Source: Anopheles merus (lineage: Eukaryota > Arthropoda > Insecta > Diptera > Culicidae). Taken from it: 64,000 nucleotides of DNA. The notes below the pieces were generated by a model. That model worked only from the letters and a program-made list of their open reading frames with translations, was not told the origin of the DNA and did not search any database. Both the position numbers and the translations under genes were made by a program. Position 1 is the stretch's first letter, and each line of letters starts with the position of its first letter. Below are positions 37,841-50,610 of the stretch, piece by piece. The stretch is taken from positions 19,538,927 to 19,602,926 of the forward strand of contig NC_054082.1 of assembly GCF_017562075.2 (NCBI RefSeq). Direction: 5' to 3'.

Positions 37841-38239
37841 TTAAAAATTGGCCCAAAATAGTTGCTTTATCTTCGAAATAATGCAATCGCTGAGCGCAGC
37901 GCACATAGCCATATTATACTCGAAATCTGGCGACGGTGATAGACTTGTTAGCAAAATGAATTTCATTTCCGCCATCGCACCGGACGCTTACATACCAATC
38001 AGCAACGGCAGGGCGACATTCCGGCCGGAACGGTATCGACTAGGGGACGAAAATTCCTCCCAAAATTGAATGTTGGTCATCGCCGTTTTAAACTCGGTTA
38101 CGGCCGGCTCAAACATCGGTGATTCGGTGGAATTTAGCTCAAAACATAGCTTCACTGTGGTCGCCCACCGGTTTCGATGTAGAAAGAAGTTCGGGAATGT
38201 AGTGCTACGGTTTGCTTTGTTTCGAAGCGCGACAGCTTT
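37841..38239 (-). CDS. Possible 3' end of an unrecognised minus-strand gene, two exons
   Basis: The reading frame runs 38239-37996, then 37926-37841. Between them is a 69-base candidate intron with donor G|GTATGT, a perfect TGCTAAC branch motif (37953-37947) and acceptor GTCGCCAG, the usual size of short insect introns. The join is phase 1 and the frame closes at TAA; AATAAA follows about 85 bases on (37757-37752). The predicted end of about 108 residues is rich in Phe, Asn and Trp (for example PNFFLHRNRW and AMTNIQFWEEF), with a mildly hydrophobic region across the join. No in-frame ATG is present upstream, so the start would lie in another exon not found. The plus strand is also nearly open here (one TGA in 37848-38282), so the strand is not certain. 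No family recognised. Confidence 0.28.
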
Positions 38240-39047
38240 TTACGTTCAGCTCTACGGTCCTCGCTGCGGATTGCTTGTATAGGTTAGTTATCCTTCCTTC
38301 TGTCTGTCTTTGTATAGACGAAATGTATAAAATTTATTTTAACAGTAGTGACAGTAAAATAAAAACATACTTTACACAGTGTGACTAAGCCTCGTTGTCT
38401 ATCTAATCTATCTGAAGGCATTGCATGAATCTAAAACCTTGTATAAACTCGACCCAAGGTCAAACTTTCTTGTTCCATCGACTATTTTCCTCCACCAAGG
38501 GGTAAAACCTCCACTCAAATCATACATAGCACCCTAAATAGCTGAAATTCCTATGCTTTCAAGGGAAAAAGCCTGAAAGCTGTTCGGTTTTCACACAAAA
38601 AAAAAAAATAAAAAAAATACTTGAGCCTTTGTCTTATACGTCGATAAAAGCATATAAGACCGTTTCTTACAATATTGGACTTGCAACAGTTTCGGCTACT
38701 CATTGTTTCCTTTACCTTTTTCCCCTTGCTTATCCTTCAGTACGTATTTCCCGTTTTGATCCCCCAAAAACTGAAACAAAGCCCATCAGCGTAGCCTATT
38801 CTATTTGGGATACAGATAGCTACAATGTTTCCTGTTCTATCGATCGCTCGAAGAATGTGTATTCCGCAGCCTGTTCGATGCTGCTGGCCGGGTTTTTGTG
38901 GATCACCGACGCGGTGCTTGTTGTAGCCTTTTAATTAAATTTTACCAAACTCATCGAAAAACGGCCGGCCTCCCCTGCGACCAATCCGCGCTCTCTCGAT
39001 AGCCGGCTTTTAGACAAACTTTTGACGCCATAGTTAACGTTGGGCAG

Positions 39048-39074
39048 GAGCAGCAGCAGCAGCAGCAGCAGCAG
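39048..39074 (+). repeat. (AGC)9 microsatellite
   Basis: A GAG-CAG run read as poly-Gln or poly-Ser in spurious frames; no gene context. Confidence 0.95.
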
Positions 39075-40792
39075 TAGCTTTTTAACAATCGCTGGGACGC
39101 CGCTGCTTGCTAATCAGGTTGGTTCAGGTATGGAGGAAGAATATGATCTTCGGGGCAGAGTAGCAATATTTACAAAAGATGAATAAAGTCTCCCATCAGA
39201 CCCGGCCTCCACACGACCGGAGGAGGGGTCCCTGCAAAATACCAGCAAAGATTAAGAAGTTATTTTGAAAACGTTGAGAAAAGTTAGTAGCTTGCCGTTG
39301 TTTTTGCTTCCTGCATTTCTCATTATGGTTCATCATTCGACAAGCACCGATGACGATGGTTGAACGCGCAAAAGCACAGTGTATTTCGCGGCAATTTCAA
39401 ACTAAAGCAAAACTCCCACTGGAAGTCAGCCCGTTATATAGATTCAGAAAAAAATAATTAACACCAGCACAATGGCAACGTGTTCGTTTTACCCCTTTTT
39501 TCTGCAGCCTTTCAAAACACATCACATGTAATCCCACGGCAAAGCGAACTTTTTCAATCAACAAGCCACAAATGCAATCATGCCCGTTTAGCCGTGTAAA
39601 TGCGAGCCCCGGACCAGGTCGCCGCCGCATCATGCCTGGGCTAAATCGCAAAATGATACGACCCCAAAAATCGCCCCGTTATCATCGTGTCGGGGTGCGC
39701 CTTACCTTGCCAATGCTCGGTTTGAGCTTAGCGACCGACCTCCTCCGGCACCGGCTTAGTGTGTTAATCCACCTTTAGCAAACCGTTCACGCGTGAATGT
39801 GGTCAGGATGATGGTTTCAATGTCACGGGCTCGCATCAAGCACACGACACCGCCAGTGGACTATTTTTGGCACAGCTTACTGCTCCGGCTCAAAGGATTG
39901 TGGATTATCACCAGCAAAGTGGAAAAGCTTGACATTTCGTTCATGGCTTTAACCCCTCCTTGATCGTTGGGCACATCTTTCATCGCAAAACGGTCCACCA
40001 TCAATGGCCGTGGGACCAACAGCATTTTAGAAGACTTACTGGGGCTGTATGTGTGCATAATAATAACGTTTCCAGAGCGCAGAGCAGATACATCGTTTTA
40101 ACTTGAAGCTGATCCAATGGGTTGGCTGAACGCCATAATGGTCACCATTTTGCACGGGTGCTGCACGGGGTCTGTCGCTCTGGAGAGGCTAACTATATTT
40201 TAATTTGCACCTTTGGCCACATTTTGGATAGAAGTGAAATTTCGCTGCCCATAAAACCAGGTTACGTTGTCTGTTTTTCTTTTTTCTTTTTCACTTTTCT
40301 CTGTGCAGGGCATTGGGGAAGAAGGTCGTGAACGCTATTTAAAGGTCGACACAGGAGGGGTTTGTCTTTGTCTGGTAATGAAATTATCGTTATCCGTTGG
40401 CCCGTGCGGCGCTGGAGTGCAACTAATGGCCAAACCAAGGACGAACATGATAATGACTCACCGGTGTACCCAGGTGGAGACGTCTTCGTGCTGTTGCTTC
40501 AGGCACGAGGTTCGCCCGAAAGTCGAGTGGTACAACCGTTTTTCGCCGCATTTTATTAATCATTCTATAATTTGCAGACAGTCTTGTCATTTGAAAATTC
40601 CCCCTCTCGTTTGTTTGCACTGTTTGAAGTCAAGCGCAACAAAAGACGCATTCAGTATTTTCATCGAGATTTGATCAATTGTTAATGTGGTGAAAGCAAA
40701 CCTTCCAGTTGATTGAACTGTTTTTTTTTTATAAATTTAAAATAATACCACACTGCCAAATATTCAACTGTCCCTTTGGAAAAGTTTTCCCA

Positions 40793-40797
<5 letters not shown>

Positions 40798-40883
<86 letters not shown>
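40798..40883 (+). repeat. (CA)43 microsatellite
   Basis: The longest dinucleotide run of the window, 86 bases and perfect. It is likely highly polymorphic. Confidence 0.95.
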
Positions 40884-40884
<1 letters not shown>

Positions 40885-41213
40885 TTGGCCGCTGGACACG
40901 GTTGATAAAGTTAAAAGCGGCAGCTAAAGTTTTCCATCCCATTCGGCCCAGTTTTTACCGCAAGCGCAAATCTTCCTCAAGCACAACTGTGTGTCGATGT
41001 GTTTGTCAATGGTGTGTGATGGTGGCCAGCAGGCAAGTTTGTTGGTGTTTCTTCTTCTTCTTTTTCATCCGCTACAGGAACTCGGTAACTTTCCTGTCTT
41101 CCAATTTGCTCCATTCAGCAACTGTGCGCTGCGGAAAAAAGTGGGAAATGATCCGTATTTATGCTGGTTGAAACTTGAAACCAGTAGGATTAGTATGAGA
41201 TACCCCCCAAAAA

Positions 41214-41261
<48 letters not shown>
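41214..41261 (+). repeat. (TC)n microsatellite
   Basis: A TC run with one extra T near 41228. Confidence 0.95.
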
Positions 41262-41262
<1 letters not shown>

Positions 41263-43197
41263 ATCTCTATCTGTGCACGGTTCGTCCTCCCTCTAGGGGC
41301 TGTATTAAAAAAAGAATCTTTCTATCCGGGCTGAGGGTCCCGCAGCACTGCATGTGGTACGCAAAAGTTATTCCAATCCCCATCCGGTGTCAACAGTCAA
41401 CAGTGAAGCCCGAAATTGGGAAAAAAGCAACACAGCACACAATCATCAATGGCCAGCATCAATACAAATTGACAAGGATGTGTAGCGCGAGCGCCCGGTG
41501 TTCGAGTTGTCGGAAAGTCTTTAGAAGAAGTACAGAGCCGGGCTTCCACTGACGTTAGCCCACACACACCGATACACAAACAAAGCAGAGAAAAGTAAAC
41601 TAAAAACTCTAAAAACCGGATGGGAACCGGCGGGCAGAAGGACGGTTGTTTTTCTTCCAGAGTTTCACGTTTTCCTCCCGTGGGCAAGTGGAAATGTGTG
41701 AAGGAATGAATAGAAATCCATGCAACGTCCAGCGGAACAGAAGTAGAACAGAAAGTTTACAGCATTTTCTACACTTTTAGATGCATTCCCCTCCCCCCCC
41801 CCCTGCTGCTGCTGCTGGTGGTCAAAGTTTTTCAAGGACTCAACCGGTGGGCCGCGCGGGCGTGGGTTGGAGGCGTCCTATTCGTCCCATCGTCGGTAAA
41901 AACGGTCGGTCGGAGTTGAGCGGTTGGCGCGGGTCAGTAAATAAAAGTTTGACAAAGTTTTCTGCAACTCTGGAATGCTACGGGTCTAGCGCTGCCATCC
42001 CCCTATCGGGGGGCGGACGTAGGAATTGTAGGGACAGGACAAAAACAACCGGTTCTGTCACCCGGGAAGCCAACACGCAGGACAGAGCAGGGCGCCATGG
42101 AACGGTTGCGGATAGTGTAATGTTGATTGTTGTTAGTTGTTTCATCCCGTGTACGATTGCGCCCGGTTCGGTGTAATGTGCCGGCGAGTAATGTGGATAA
42201 ACAAGGCGCCTTTGTAACACATATCGCTTGGACAATGGGTACAAATGCTGAAACTTATACCGCCGCACGCCCACCGTGGAGCGTGAAACTCCGATTGGAA
42301 GTTATCACTACCGGTGTGCACTCATAAATAGCGGGAAGCGGGAGATTTGTACTGGGGATTTTCACTTCCACTCCGCCAAGGGAGCGTGTGATAGTAAGTG
42401 TTTGCGTTCTTTGGTTGGCAGCAGTGTTTACTTTTCGCTAGTGGCCAGCTAACCTTTGTTGTCATTTCTTAATTGAGATTCGAAACATCTATACTAGAGA
42501 CTGTTGAAACGGTTTCAACTAAAAACATTTATTTGCTGCTTTTATAAACAGCGATAGCTGTACCATTTCCAACAGCCAATAATAATAATAAAAATTCTTC
42601 TCCGAAGAGCTTAGAAACGCCTGTGATATTCAACAAGATTGTTCAGTAATACTAAAACATTGCATACTCTTCAATGTTTTTCCAACTATTACCCTCAAAA
42701 ATCAGATTTTAATACAACTGTAATCGATACTTGGTCATACTCCCCTAATAGATATTGCTTGTGGGGCATTGATTAGTTTCGCATGAAAATCAAACCACAG
42801 TGGCAATCATTTTGCCAACAACGAAATTACATTCCCGTCAACCAGAGCCCATTCAGACGGTGCCTGTGTGTATGTGTCCCGTGACAGACCAAAAAGCAAG
42901 TGTAATTCGGCAAGAATGCACCCTTCCTGGAGTGGGCACTCTCTTCTCATGCTGTCTGGAGCATGAAAAGCACTCCGGCTGGAAAAACGATCCCAATTCA
43001 TGATTGATACACTTGCAAATGAGAAATTCAATTTCAATTTTTCATCACCAAACTACCGATCCCCCATTGCGCCGGGACCACCGGTACCATTGGGCGGTGG
43101 TGCACTTCTCCTTCACCGGCGACATCGGCGTACGTGTGGACAAACGAACGACGAGATTTGCAAACGAACGGAATCGGTGATGTCGTCTAGTGTGCTA

Positions 43198-43219
43198 CTG
43201 CTGCTGCTGCTGCTGCTGC
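43198..43219 (+). repeat. (CTG)7 microsatellite
   Basis: A CTG run read as poly-Leu in a spurious frame. Confidence 0.9.
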
Positions 43220-44258
43220 ACGTCAAAGAAATTTGGTCATGCCGGAAAAGTATCATCAATCCGAGCCCCGGCCAGCAGTGCCAATAGAGTGCGAGGGTCA
43301 TAGCACGTGCATGTGTGCGGTACGATTGTGGCATTACTGCACGTTCCCAGCGCAGTCCGAGCTTTGCCTATGTCGGCAAAAAACGGGCCGCAACCTTGCA
43401 TCGTGAACCACCGCCATCACGATCACGTTTGCGAACGCTCGCTTTCCATACGCAACGGGCAGCTTTTCTTCGAGTTTTTTGCTTTTCCTCGGGTTGCCAG
43501 AGTTCCAAAGGTCCGGGAGTAGGGCCCGGTTCAGGAGATGGCTGTGAGAATGCAAATGTGTGTGTGTGTGTGTGATGTTTGGTCGAATGAAATGAATAAA
43601 CCTCATTCAGCACATACTCTCTGTGCACTCTGGAGTTGATGCTGCTGGAGTAGTATTGAATCACGATTCGACCATCGTCCCTGGGCAGTCACTGGGACGG
43701 TTTTGTACCCCGTCCGTTCTCGGAAGCACTTCAAAGCGGGACAGACCATGAGGCGTTCGATGTACCTATTCGACATCGGCGATTGGCAAGTATCTTCGAT
43801 TGAGCGTGTGTGGCACTGATGGAAGCCTCCCTTTTCCCAGACAGCAGGCATATGTGTACAAAAGCCAGCACTTTGATAATGTGGAGAGTTGTAACAATGG
43901 TTACGATCCAATTGTTGCTTTCACTGGAAGGTGTATTATTGTTCCTCTTTATCGCATTGGTTGGGCATCATTCAATCGTTCAAGCAAGAGCAAGTGATTG
44001 GCAGTATGTTTTAACTGTTTTAACTGTTTTTTACACAGTTTATGAGCCTTTTTTGAACTACACTTTATCTGATGAAGAAGAGATATTGTATTAGTATTGT
44101 TATATTTTTATTTTACTTTTTATGAAGATTAAAGATTATTTCATTTAAGCATTATGCTCCAACACGCGGGTTTTTTGTATTCTAGTCTTACCCTGTGGCA
44201 TATTTTAATTTGCGATTGTTTGCTTACGAACAATTTTGTGTTAGTAAGAATTTTGTAA

Positions 44259-44479
44259 ATTTGAATTTTTGCCGGTCTGATGGTACAGTCGTCAACTCGT
44301 ACGACGTAACAACATGTCCATCATGGGTTCAAGCCGCGAATAGACCGTGCCTCCATACGTAGGACTGACTATTTTGCTATGGGTAATCAATAAGTCACTG
44401 AAAGCCAAGCCCTCTTCTCACTAGTGGGTTCAGGCAAGCCTTGACCGGCAGCGGTTGTTGTGCCAAAGAAGAAGAAGAC
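44259..44479 (+). mobile_element. tRNA-derived SINE (SINE200/SINEX type) with target-site duplication
   Basis: A perfect polymerase III A box (TGGTACAGTCG, 44281-44291) and a B box (GGTTCAAGCC, 44326-44335) lie 34 bases apart, as in a tRNA promoter. The body (..GACTGACTATTTTGCTATGG.. and ..GTCACTGAAAGCCAAGCCC..) resembles the abundant Anopheles SINE200/SINEX family as I remember it. The 3' tail is a short AAG repeat (44466-44477). GAATTTTGTAA occurs at 44248-44258 and 44480-44490 as an 11-bp direct duplication. A shorter duplicate (GAATTTT next to 44271) would place the 5' end at 44271 instead. Confidence 0.8.
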
Positions 44480-46324
44480 GAATTTTGTAAGAATATCATT
44501 TATTGTAATAGATGGATGTGCCATTTTGAGTGCCATTTTTTTAGCAAATTGATAGCAATTTCAACGTCTGTAAGGTCTGCCCATCAAAGCGCTTCATTAT
44601 TGCTGTGAAAAGGGGCGTTACCTACCCAATGATGGCGCAAATTTATCAATATTTATAATATTTTTAATATGTTTTTTTTTTTTGAATTCTTAATATACAT
44701 GCCATGAAAGGGACAATTATTAGCTATACAGTAAAACCGTTCCTCCTGAATAAAAATGAGACTATTATATTATAATATGCTGCACAATCACCACGTCCTA
44801 ATGGTTATGCCATGCTCGCCAGCATTGACAAGCTCTTCCCGACTGTTCAGGGACCCCAGATGCTAACCGTATGTAATTAAAGCTTGATTGAAAAATGTTG
44901 TAAAACTGGTTCATCTAAAGTAAAAAATAAAACTAAACCTCTGACACGGACACCAGCCAAGCCAGTCCGTATGAGCGTCAAAGGGACTTTTGCCCTTAAT
45001 GAAGCCATCATTACTTCCAAACAGGTTGAGCGTTGTTTGCCATTTTTGAACAACTATTTCAAACACTCCCAACCGGGAAAAATGAAATGCTCCATCGCAA
45101 CACTTGCGCGTTTCGTGATAAATCATCATCACCATCAACCGCCCCGGGAATCGGTCCCGGCAAAGTTAAGCACCGATCATGCATGCCCGCGCTCCCTGGT
45201 ACCCCTTCCCCGACCACGGCGTTTCGTTTACGGTAGCGATTCAATTTCCCATAAATTTTAATTATCTACAACGTGTTATTAAAATAATCACGCACCGTGC
45301 GGGACAGCGTGACACCGAGGTAGCTCTCTCGCACACAGGCTCTCGCCCCGGGTCGAGCAGAGCGAAAGTGGAAGGGATAATGGTATCGTGCCGCGTATAA
45401 AATGCGTATTCTGGGTTTTGTTTTTCTTGCCCTCTGTTCGAACGCTGATGGGAAGCGAATGCTTTCATTTGACGTTTTCCACCTGTCGTTTAGCACCTGT
45501 TTTACGATGGCGCTCACCTATCACGCTGCAGGTCACCACACACTATCGAACCGGAATGGGGCTGCTTCCTGCTGGTGGGGGTGGGGGGAGGGGGTGATCA
45601 ATAAACTCGATGGTGGTCGGAACGGTCTGTCACGAACACACCCAAACCATAGAGTGTACGACTTACTTGAAACGGGTGGTGAACGGGTAACGAACGGGAA
45701 AGAATCTGCCCGAACAGGAGGATGTAAATGTATTAATTTGGTTTGGTGGTTCGCAGGGATGGACAAGCGGTGCTAGTGTGCCGTTGTGATTGCTTTTGAA
45801 AACTCAATTACTCAAACTGAAGCTTTTTTGCATTCATTTTCATTTGCCGTACAGTACTCCCCAAACAGCACCGGCACTCATAAGAGTGGTTCAAATTTGT
45901 TGAACAATGTTCGAATGCCAGTCCAGGGACAACCAATATTCACGGTTACACAATTATCCAGCGCAACTTGGCAATAAACTACTCCCATGCATTCTTCCTT
46001 CCTGACAGCACACCGAGTCGTTCAGCGTTACTTCAAATTGAGTGCTAATCTAACACAAAACCGAGGTCGCACTTTGACCACCGTTTGCCAGTCCCATTAA
46101 ACAATCTGCAACTTTCTCACGCTCATCGTTCCGCTCCCCCCAGCACATCGCTGCTGAAGACAATCAGAAAATCTCATTAAGCCACTTCTTTCCAAACGGT
46201 AAACCATATTATCGAAACATTACATGGTGATTAAACTTTCCACTCACTGTGCAAGAGCAGCCCCATTTGCGGAGATCGGTGGAGGCGCCGCGGTACTACC
46301 AGCCCCACCGCGGCCAACGATATT

Positions 46325-46346
46325 TCATCATCATCATCATCATCAT
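46325..46346 (+). repeat. (TCA)7 microsatellite
   Basis: A TCA/CAT run read as poly-His in a spurious frame. Confidence 0.95.
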
Positions 46347-48640
46347 GCCTTACTGCCCGCCTTGCTGCACCCGTGGTTCGATGTGGTGCGGTGCGGGAAG
46401 GGGCTCTTCCCTCGCCAAACACAGTTTGTGTTCCTTCCTTCCCGGTACTGCCGCCCGAAAGCAGCGACGCAGCGAGCCCGCCATTCATCTGCATCGGGGG
46501 CCAGCTTGCTCTGCACGACGTTCATTGGGTTTGAGTTTATTCGTTTTTTTTTGTTTTTGGCAGCACGAGAAGGAATTAGCACCGAGGAGAAAAACACACT
46601 GTTGGAAAAACGCGAAAAGAAATCGTAAGCGGTAAAATAAACTTTTACCCTACCCGGGAGAACGCCGCCACCATTCGTTCCCGCGAGCGTTGGAATGCTC
46701 CGGCGGGAGATACTTCTTCTTCTTCTTCTTCCACTTGCGCTCATGCCCGCGGCCGCGCTCGCCGAACAAATATGGAATGGAGCGTAGCGGTAGTGGGAAA
46801 ATATCATAAACCCTGGCAAAAATGTCGTATGCAGAGCTCTGTGCTGTGTTCCACTGCTTCCCATTCGGGTAAGAGGAGACCAGCTTTACGGTACACTTGC
46901 CTGAGCGCGTTTCCTTCGCCGGCGTTGTTTGAATTGTGATTATGTGCTTTTGGTATCGCGAGCCGCGGGGACCCATTTTTCCTACCATCTTTGGCATCAT
47001 TACACGTGGGTGGTGTGGTGTGGATGCGTGTAAAGAGTGCACGATTGTGAGCGGGCGAGTCGGCACCGCTTTTCCTCGAACAGCGGCAAGCTTTTTATTA
47101 ATCCAAAGCAGCATTGCACATTGATATTCCAACTGGAGCCGGCGAAGCATGGCGAAATGATGCTGGGCGAAATGAAGAAATATTTGCCGAATATAAAGTA
47201 GCATTACCCCCGACGTATTGTTTGTTGTTTTCTCTTTAAAGCAAAATATTTTACCGTGGCCGCTCGGGAATGGCAGGTTACCCGTTTTTGTGAAGCGAAT
47301 AAAGCTTGCACATTGCAAATGGCAAAAAAGCTTTATTCAGATGAAAATGGCAAAAAAGGTTTAAAAGAAAAATTACTTATTAGAAAACTTATATTTTATA
47401 ACTAGTATCTTTTTTGCAATTAAATTAAAAATGATTTTTATGGTAATTTATGTACGGCAAGCAACTTAAACCATTTCAGCAAGTTTTGATTTAATAAAGC
47501 TTTGATGATAAGCTTTGTTATATGAAAATTACAATTACGTAGAATATTTTTAAACAAATTTACTTAAAATTACGAAAGTAATTTTATTACTTTATCAACT
47601 TCATCCTACAAAAAAAAAAACAGAACTATGTTGGCAAACCTTTTCATTTTCAACGGTTTTTATTAAAATCTCATTCGTTGAATAATGATGGAGACGCATG
47701 GTTGCTGTCGAACTTATCGTGTCAATTTTACACCCAAAGCTATTATTTTAATCGTCCCCCATTCAAACTCATGTGATTGAAATATTGATTTGACCCAAGT
47801 GAATATTATTATACACGTAAATCGAGTCAATCAGTGCAAACTCACATGAAAAAAGAGTGGAAAAAACTGAAAAAATGGATAAAATTACCTGCACAATTAT
47901 TTGAGCCATTTTTAATTATTTAAGAATAACAACTAGCATAAGTTTCCCTACAGATCAAGTAAACAGGAGGCTTAGAGAGTGTAGGAGTATAGTAAAATTA
48001 ATTCCAATCGAAGAAGAAAGCATGTTGCATATCATAAAAACTCGGAGTACAACGTTGTATTTCGGGGAAAAACGGAACATCATTCAAATGCACATTAATT
48101 AAATTATGCCATGGAATCGAGCCAGCAGGTTGCACTCATCATGGACACCTCATGTTCGTAGGCGTAAGCATTGCAGCTTGAAACGCTCCTCATGTTATTC
48201 TGCCCTCATTTTCCAACGAACTTAAAACCGAGAAGAAACGAAATGAATTAGGGACGCACAAATTTACATTCACAGAGCCCAGTGGCGTCTCCTTCCGCTG
48301 GCCCTGTAATAAAAGATGGTCGTACCGTCGTACGATCATCCTATCCGCGGTTCCCTTGTGAACAATTATAGTTTAACCGGTAATGGTGTGAGGAAAAAAA
48401 TGGGTTGTGAAAAAAGGGAAAAGTGTTTTTTACCCCTCCAACTTGTAACACAGCCTGTCGCCGGCATATTGCCATAGTGGTAGGAAAGACAGAGCCGTCA
48501 TGCCGATGGGAATAACTTCTAACGGGTAAGGGAGAAATCGGGCGGTTATAGGGATGATGACAAAAAAACTGCAGTATTAATTATAGACATAAAGTACCGA
48601 GGCCGGAGCATATTGCGGCGGATGAAAAGTTCCTTGGCTG

Positions 48641-48684
48641 GTGTACGTACGTACGTGTGTGTATGTGTGTGTGTGTGTGTGTGT
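48641..48684 (+). repeat. ACGT-(GT)n compound repeat
   Basis: GTACGTACGTAC followed by GT repeats with one A and one C interruption. Confidence 0.9.
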
Positions 48685-49042
48685 CTGTGAGGTTTGTCGT
48701 AGAAGCTGGTAAAATCCATAACGCCACGGAATAATTATCATGTTATTCCACCGACCATAACCCACAAATGTGGATGTAGGGCATGGTTTTTCGGATTGTG
48801 GAAATAGAAGCCGTTTCTTTCGAAGCTGTTGCGAACGTATTCTTTCAGTGGGGGAGTTGAGTGGGAGGGTTGGGCAACGTCAGTCAGCATGAAATTCCCC
48901 AAATCCATAGTAACTGATAAAACTCATCCCACTAATCGTACGCCACCGCAAACGAAGGTAAGTAATTTGTTTGTTATTATGGCACGCAAGGAAAGGATTT
49001 CGCAGAAACCAAACAGTTACCCCCCTCAAACGGGAACTACCA

Positions 49043-49047
<5 letters not shown>

Positions 49048-49100
<53 letters not shown>
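49048..49100 (+). repeat. (TC)26 microsatellite
   Basis: An almost perfect TC run continuing into TTCTCTCTTTC. Its pyrimidine nature mimics a splice acceptor tract, but no AG exon start follows. Confidence 0.95.
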
Positions 49101-49108
<8 letters not shown>

Positions 49109-50224
49109 TTCTACGTTTCGCTTTGTGGTAGTGGAAAAGTTTAAGCCCATCCTCCTTTCATCGAGGGGGTGGTGGGCGATTAAGACACAGCCGCCCGGTC
49201 CGAAATCATCGCCTAATCGAAGCAGCAATCCCGTCACCGCCCGAAGCTTACCAGATCGATCGAGCGAAAGCAATCGACAAGCCCCGGCACATTAATGAAC
49301 GTGTCAAATGTAATAGCGTTGCGGCGCGGGGTCGCACTTGATTGTTCGCAAATTCTGTCTGACAAGTGCGTAATTCGATTAGTGGCGATCGGTTCGCCGT
49401 TGGCACCGGTTTTTGGGTTGGTTGTGGCTATTTTTCGCTCACTCTTCCCACCCGTCACCACGAACTTTGGCCATCTTTTTTCTCACCCGTGAACAAGTTT
49501 TACCGTCCCGAGGCTTTGCCTGTCGCCGACCTTTTTTGGTGGGTTGTTTTTTTCTCTTTTTTCTGCGAACGAATTGACACGTTACAGTTTCGGCTCACGT
49601 ACCGCGTTCATCCAGTAAGTTTTATCGGAACCGATCGTCGCACTCTACCCTGCGGTCCGCACTCGCCTCTTCGGACCTCCGTTTTGTGCCCTGCCCTGCG
49701 GTAATTGATTTCATTTTCGGCGAAGGAACACATTTTCACACGGTAGGCTGTGACCCGGGTGGCGATTGTGTGTGCAGGCGCGAGCGCACGTTCAACCTCC
49801 AAATCTGGCCAATCGTGGCGTTGCGATATTAACCATCGTTAAAGTGGGACGTGTGCACGGCGGCGGCACATTTTCGGTGCGAGATTTAATTAGCTTCCCT
49901 CCTTGGCGGTCATGCGAGGTCATGGTTGGGCGGCGTGACAAAGAGAGGGCAATATGGCTCGGCTACGTCGGGAACAATAAATTATCAATTGCCCGCTCTC
50001 GCATCAATGGACGGTCCGATAACGCGGCAGTGGGAAAAACACTCGAAACCCATGCACAATGTAATGCAATTTTTAATATTTTCCGTTGTTTCATCACCAG
50101 CATGGCTCAAGCAACAACGAAAAAAAATGGTTAAATTGCTTTACATTTTCATAGCTCGCAAAAAAATAATCTCCCATCAGTGTAATGTTGTACTGACAGC
50201 ACTATGTTTCGTCTACTTCTACAG

Positions 50225-50359
50225 GAAGCAGCGGCAGCAGCAGTAAGGGCAGCTCCCCGCCAAACAATGGATTGGTGCCGCGGTTTATATCTCGGGGTCA
50301 CACCTACCGAGCCGTCGTCGGCGACACGCTGGTACTTCCGTGCGAGGTGGAAAATTTAG
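50225..50359 (+). CDS. Internal exon of a klingon-like immunoglobulin cell-adhesion gene (partial)
   Basis: This 135-base exon carries the last two bases of a split codon, 44 full codons and one base of the next (phase 1 in, phase 1 out). A pyrimidine-rich acceptor ends CTTCTACAG and the donor is TTAG|GTAAGA. The peptide opens with a Ser/Gly/Pro/Asn-rich linker, then gives the first strands of an Ig V-type domain: PRFISRGHTYRAVVGDTLVL, followed by PCEVENL with the B-strand cysteine. This closely resembles the first Ig domain of Drosophila Klingon and its paralogue CG7166, GPI-linked or membrane adhesion proteins of the Lachesin/Neurotrimin/Amalgam group that act at neuron and photoreceptor surfaces. 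I cannot tell klg from its paralogue on this piece, so no symbol is given. The split glycine codon after VENL fits the next exon continuing the domain; that exon is not in the window. An earlier exon must encode the signal peptide. Confidence 0.85.
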   Translation, partial: EAAAAAVRAAPRQTMDWCRGLYLGVTPTEPSSATRWYFRARWKI

Positions 50360-50610
50360 GTAAGAATAATTTTTATCGTTATTTACGCGTGGACTTGAAA
50401 TGCAGGGGAAATTAACGATATAAGCGGAAAGTAACTTCCTTTTGCAGCTTAATTGGCTTTAAGATATCTTATTCGTGTTTGTTCTTACCATCCGTTGATT
50501 CATCGAAACACATAAAACGTACGATTTTATGAATTCATGAGATGAGTTTGAAAGTAAAGATGTCGTATTGGTTTACTACCAAAACAAAAAAAAAATGAAA
50601 ATATGTTATA

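Larger units (their letters stand above)
38243..44247. other. Non-coding stretch with long microsatellites
   Basis: It contains the (CA)43 and (TC)n arrays. A signal-peptide-like frame at 43879-43993 is discussed as a finding. Nothing else is recognised. Confidence 0.55.
44491..50224. other. Probable intron upstream of the Ig exon
   Basis: An AT-rich segment lies at 47330-48130. An unexplained minus-strand open run of 222 codons (46650-47318) has Lys-rich low complexity and no known motif. The intron ends at the CTTCTACAG acceptor at 50224. Confidence 0.55.

Noticed and set aside
49048..49131. Pyrimidine tract as a splice acceptor
   Set aside because: A simple TC microsatellite with no AG followed by an open, conserved frame.
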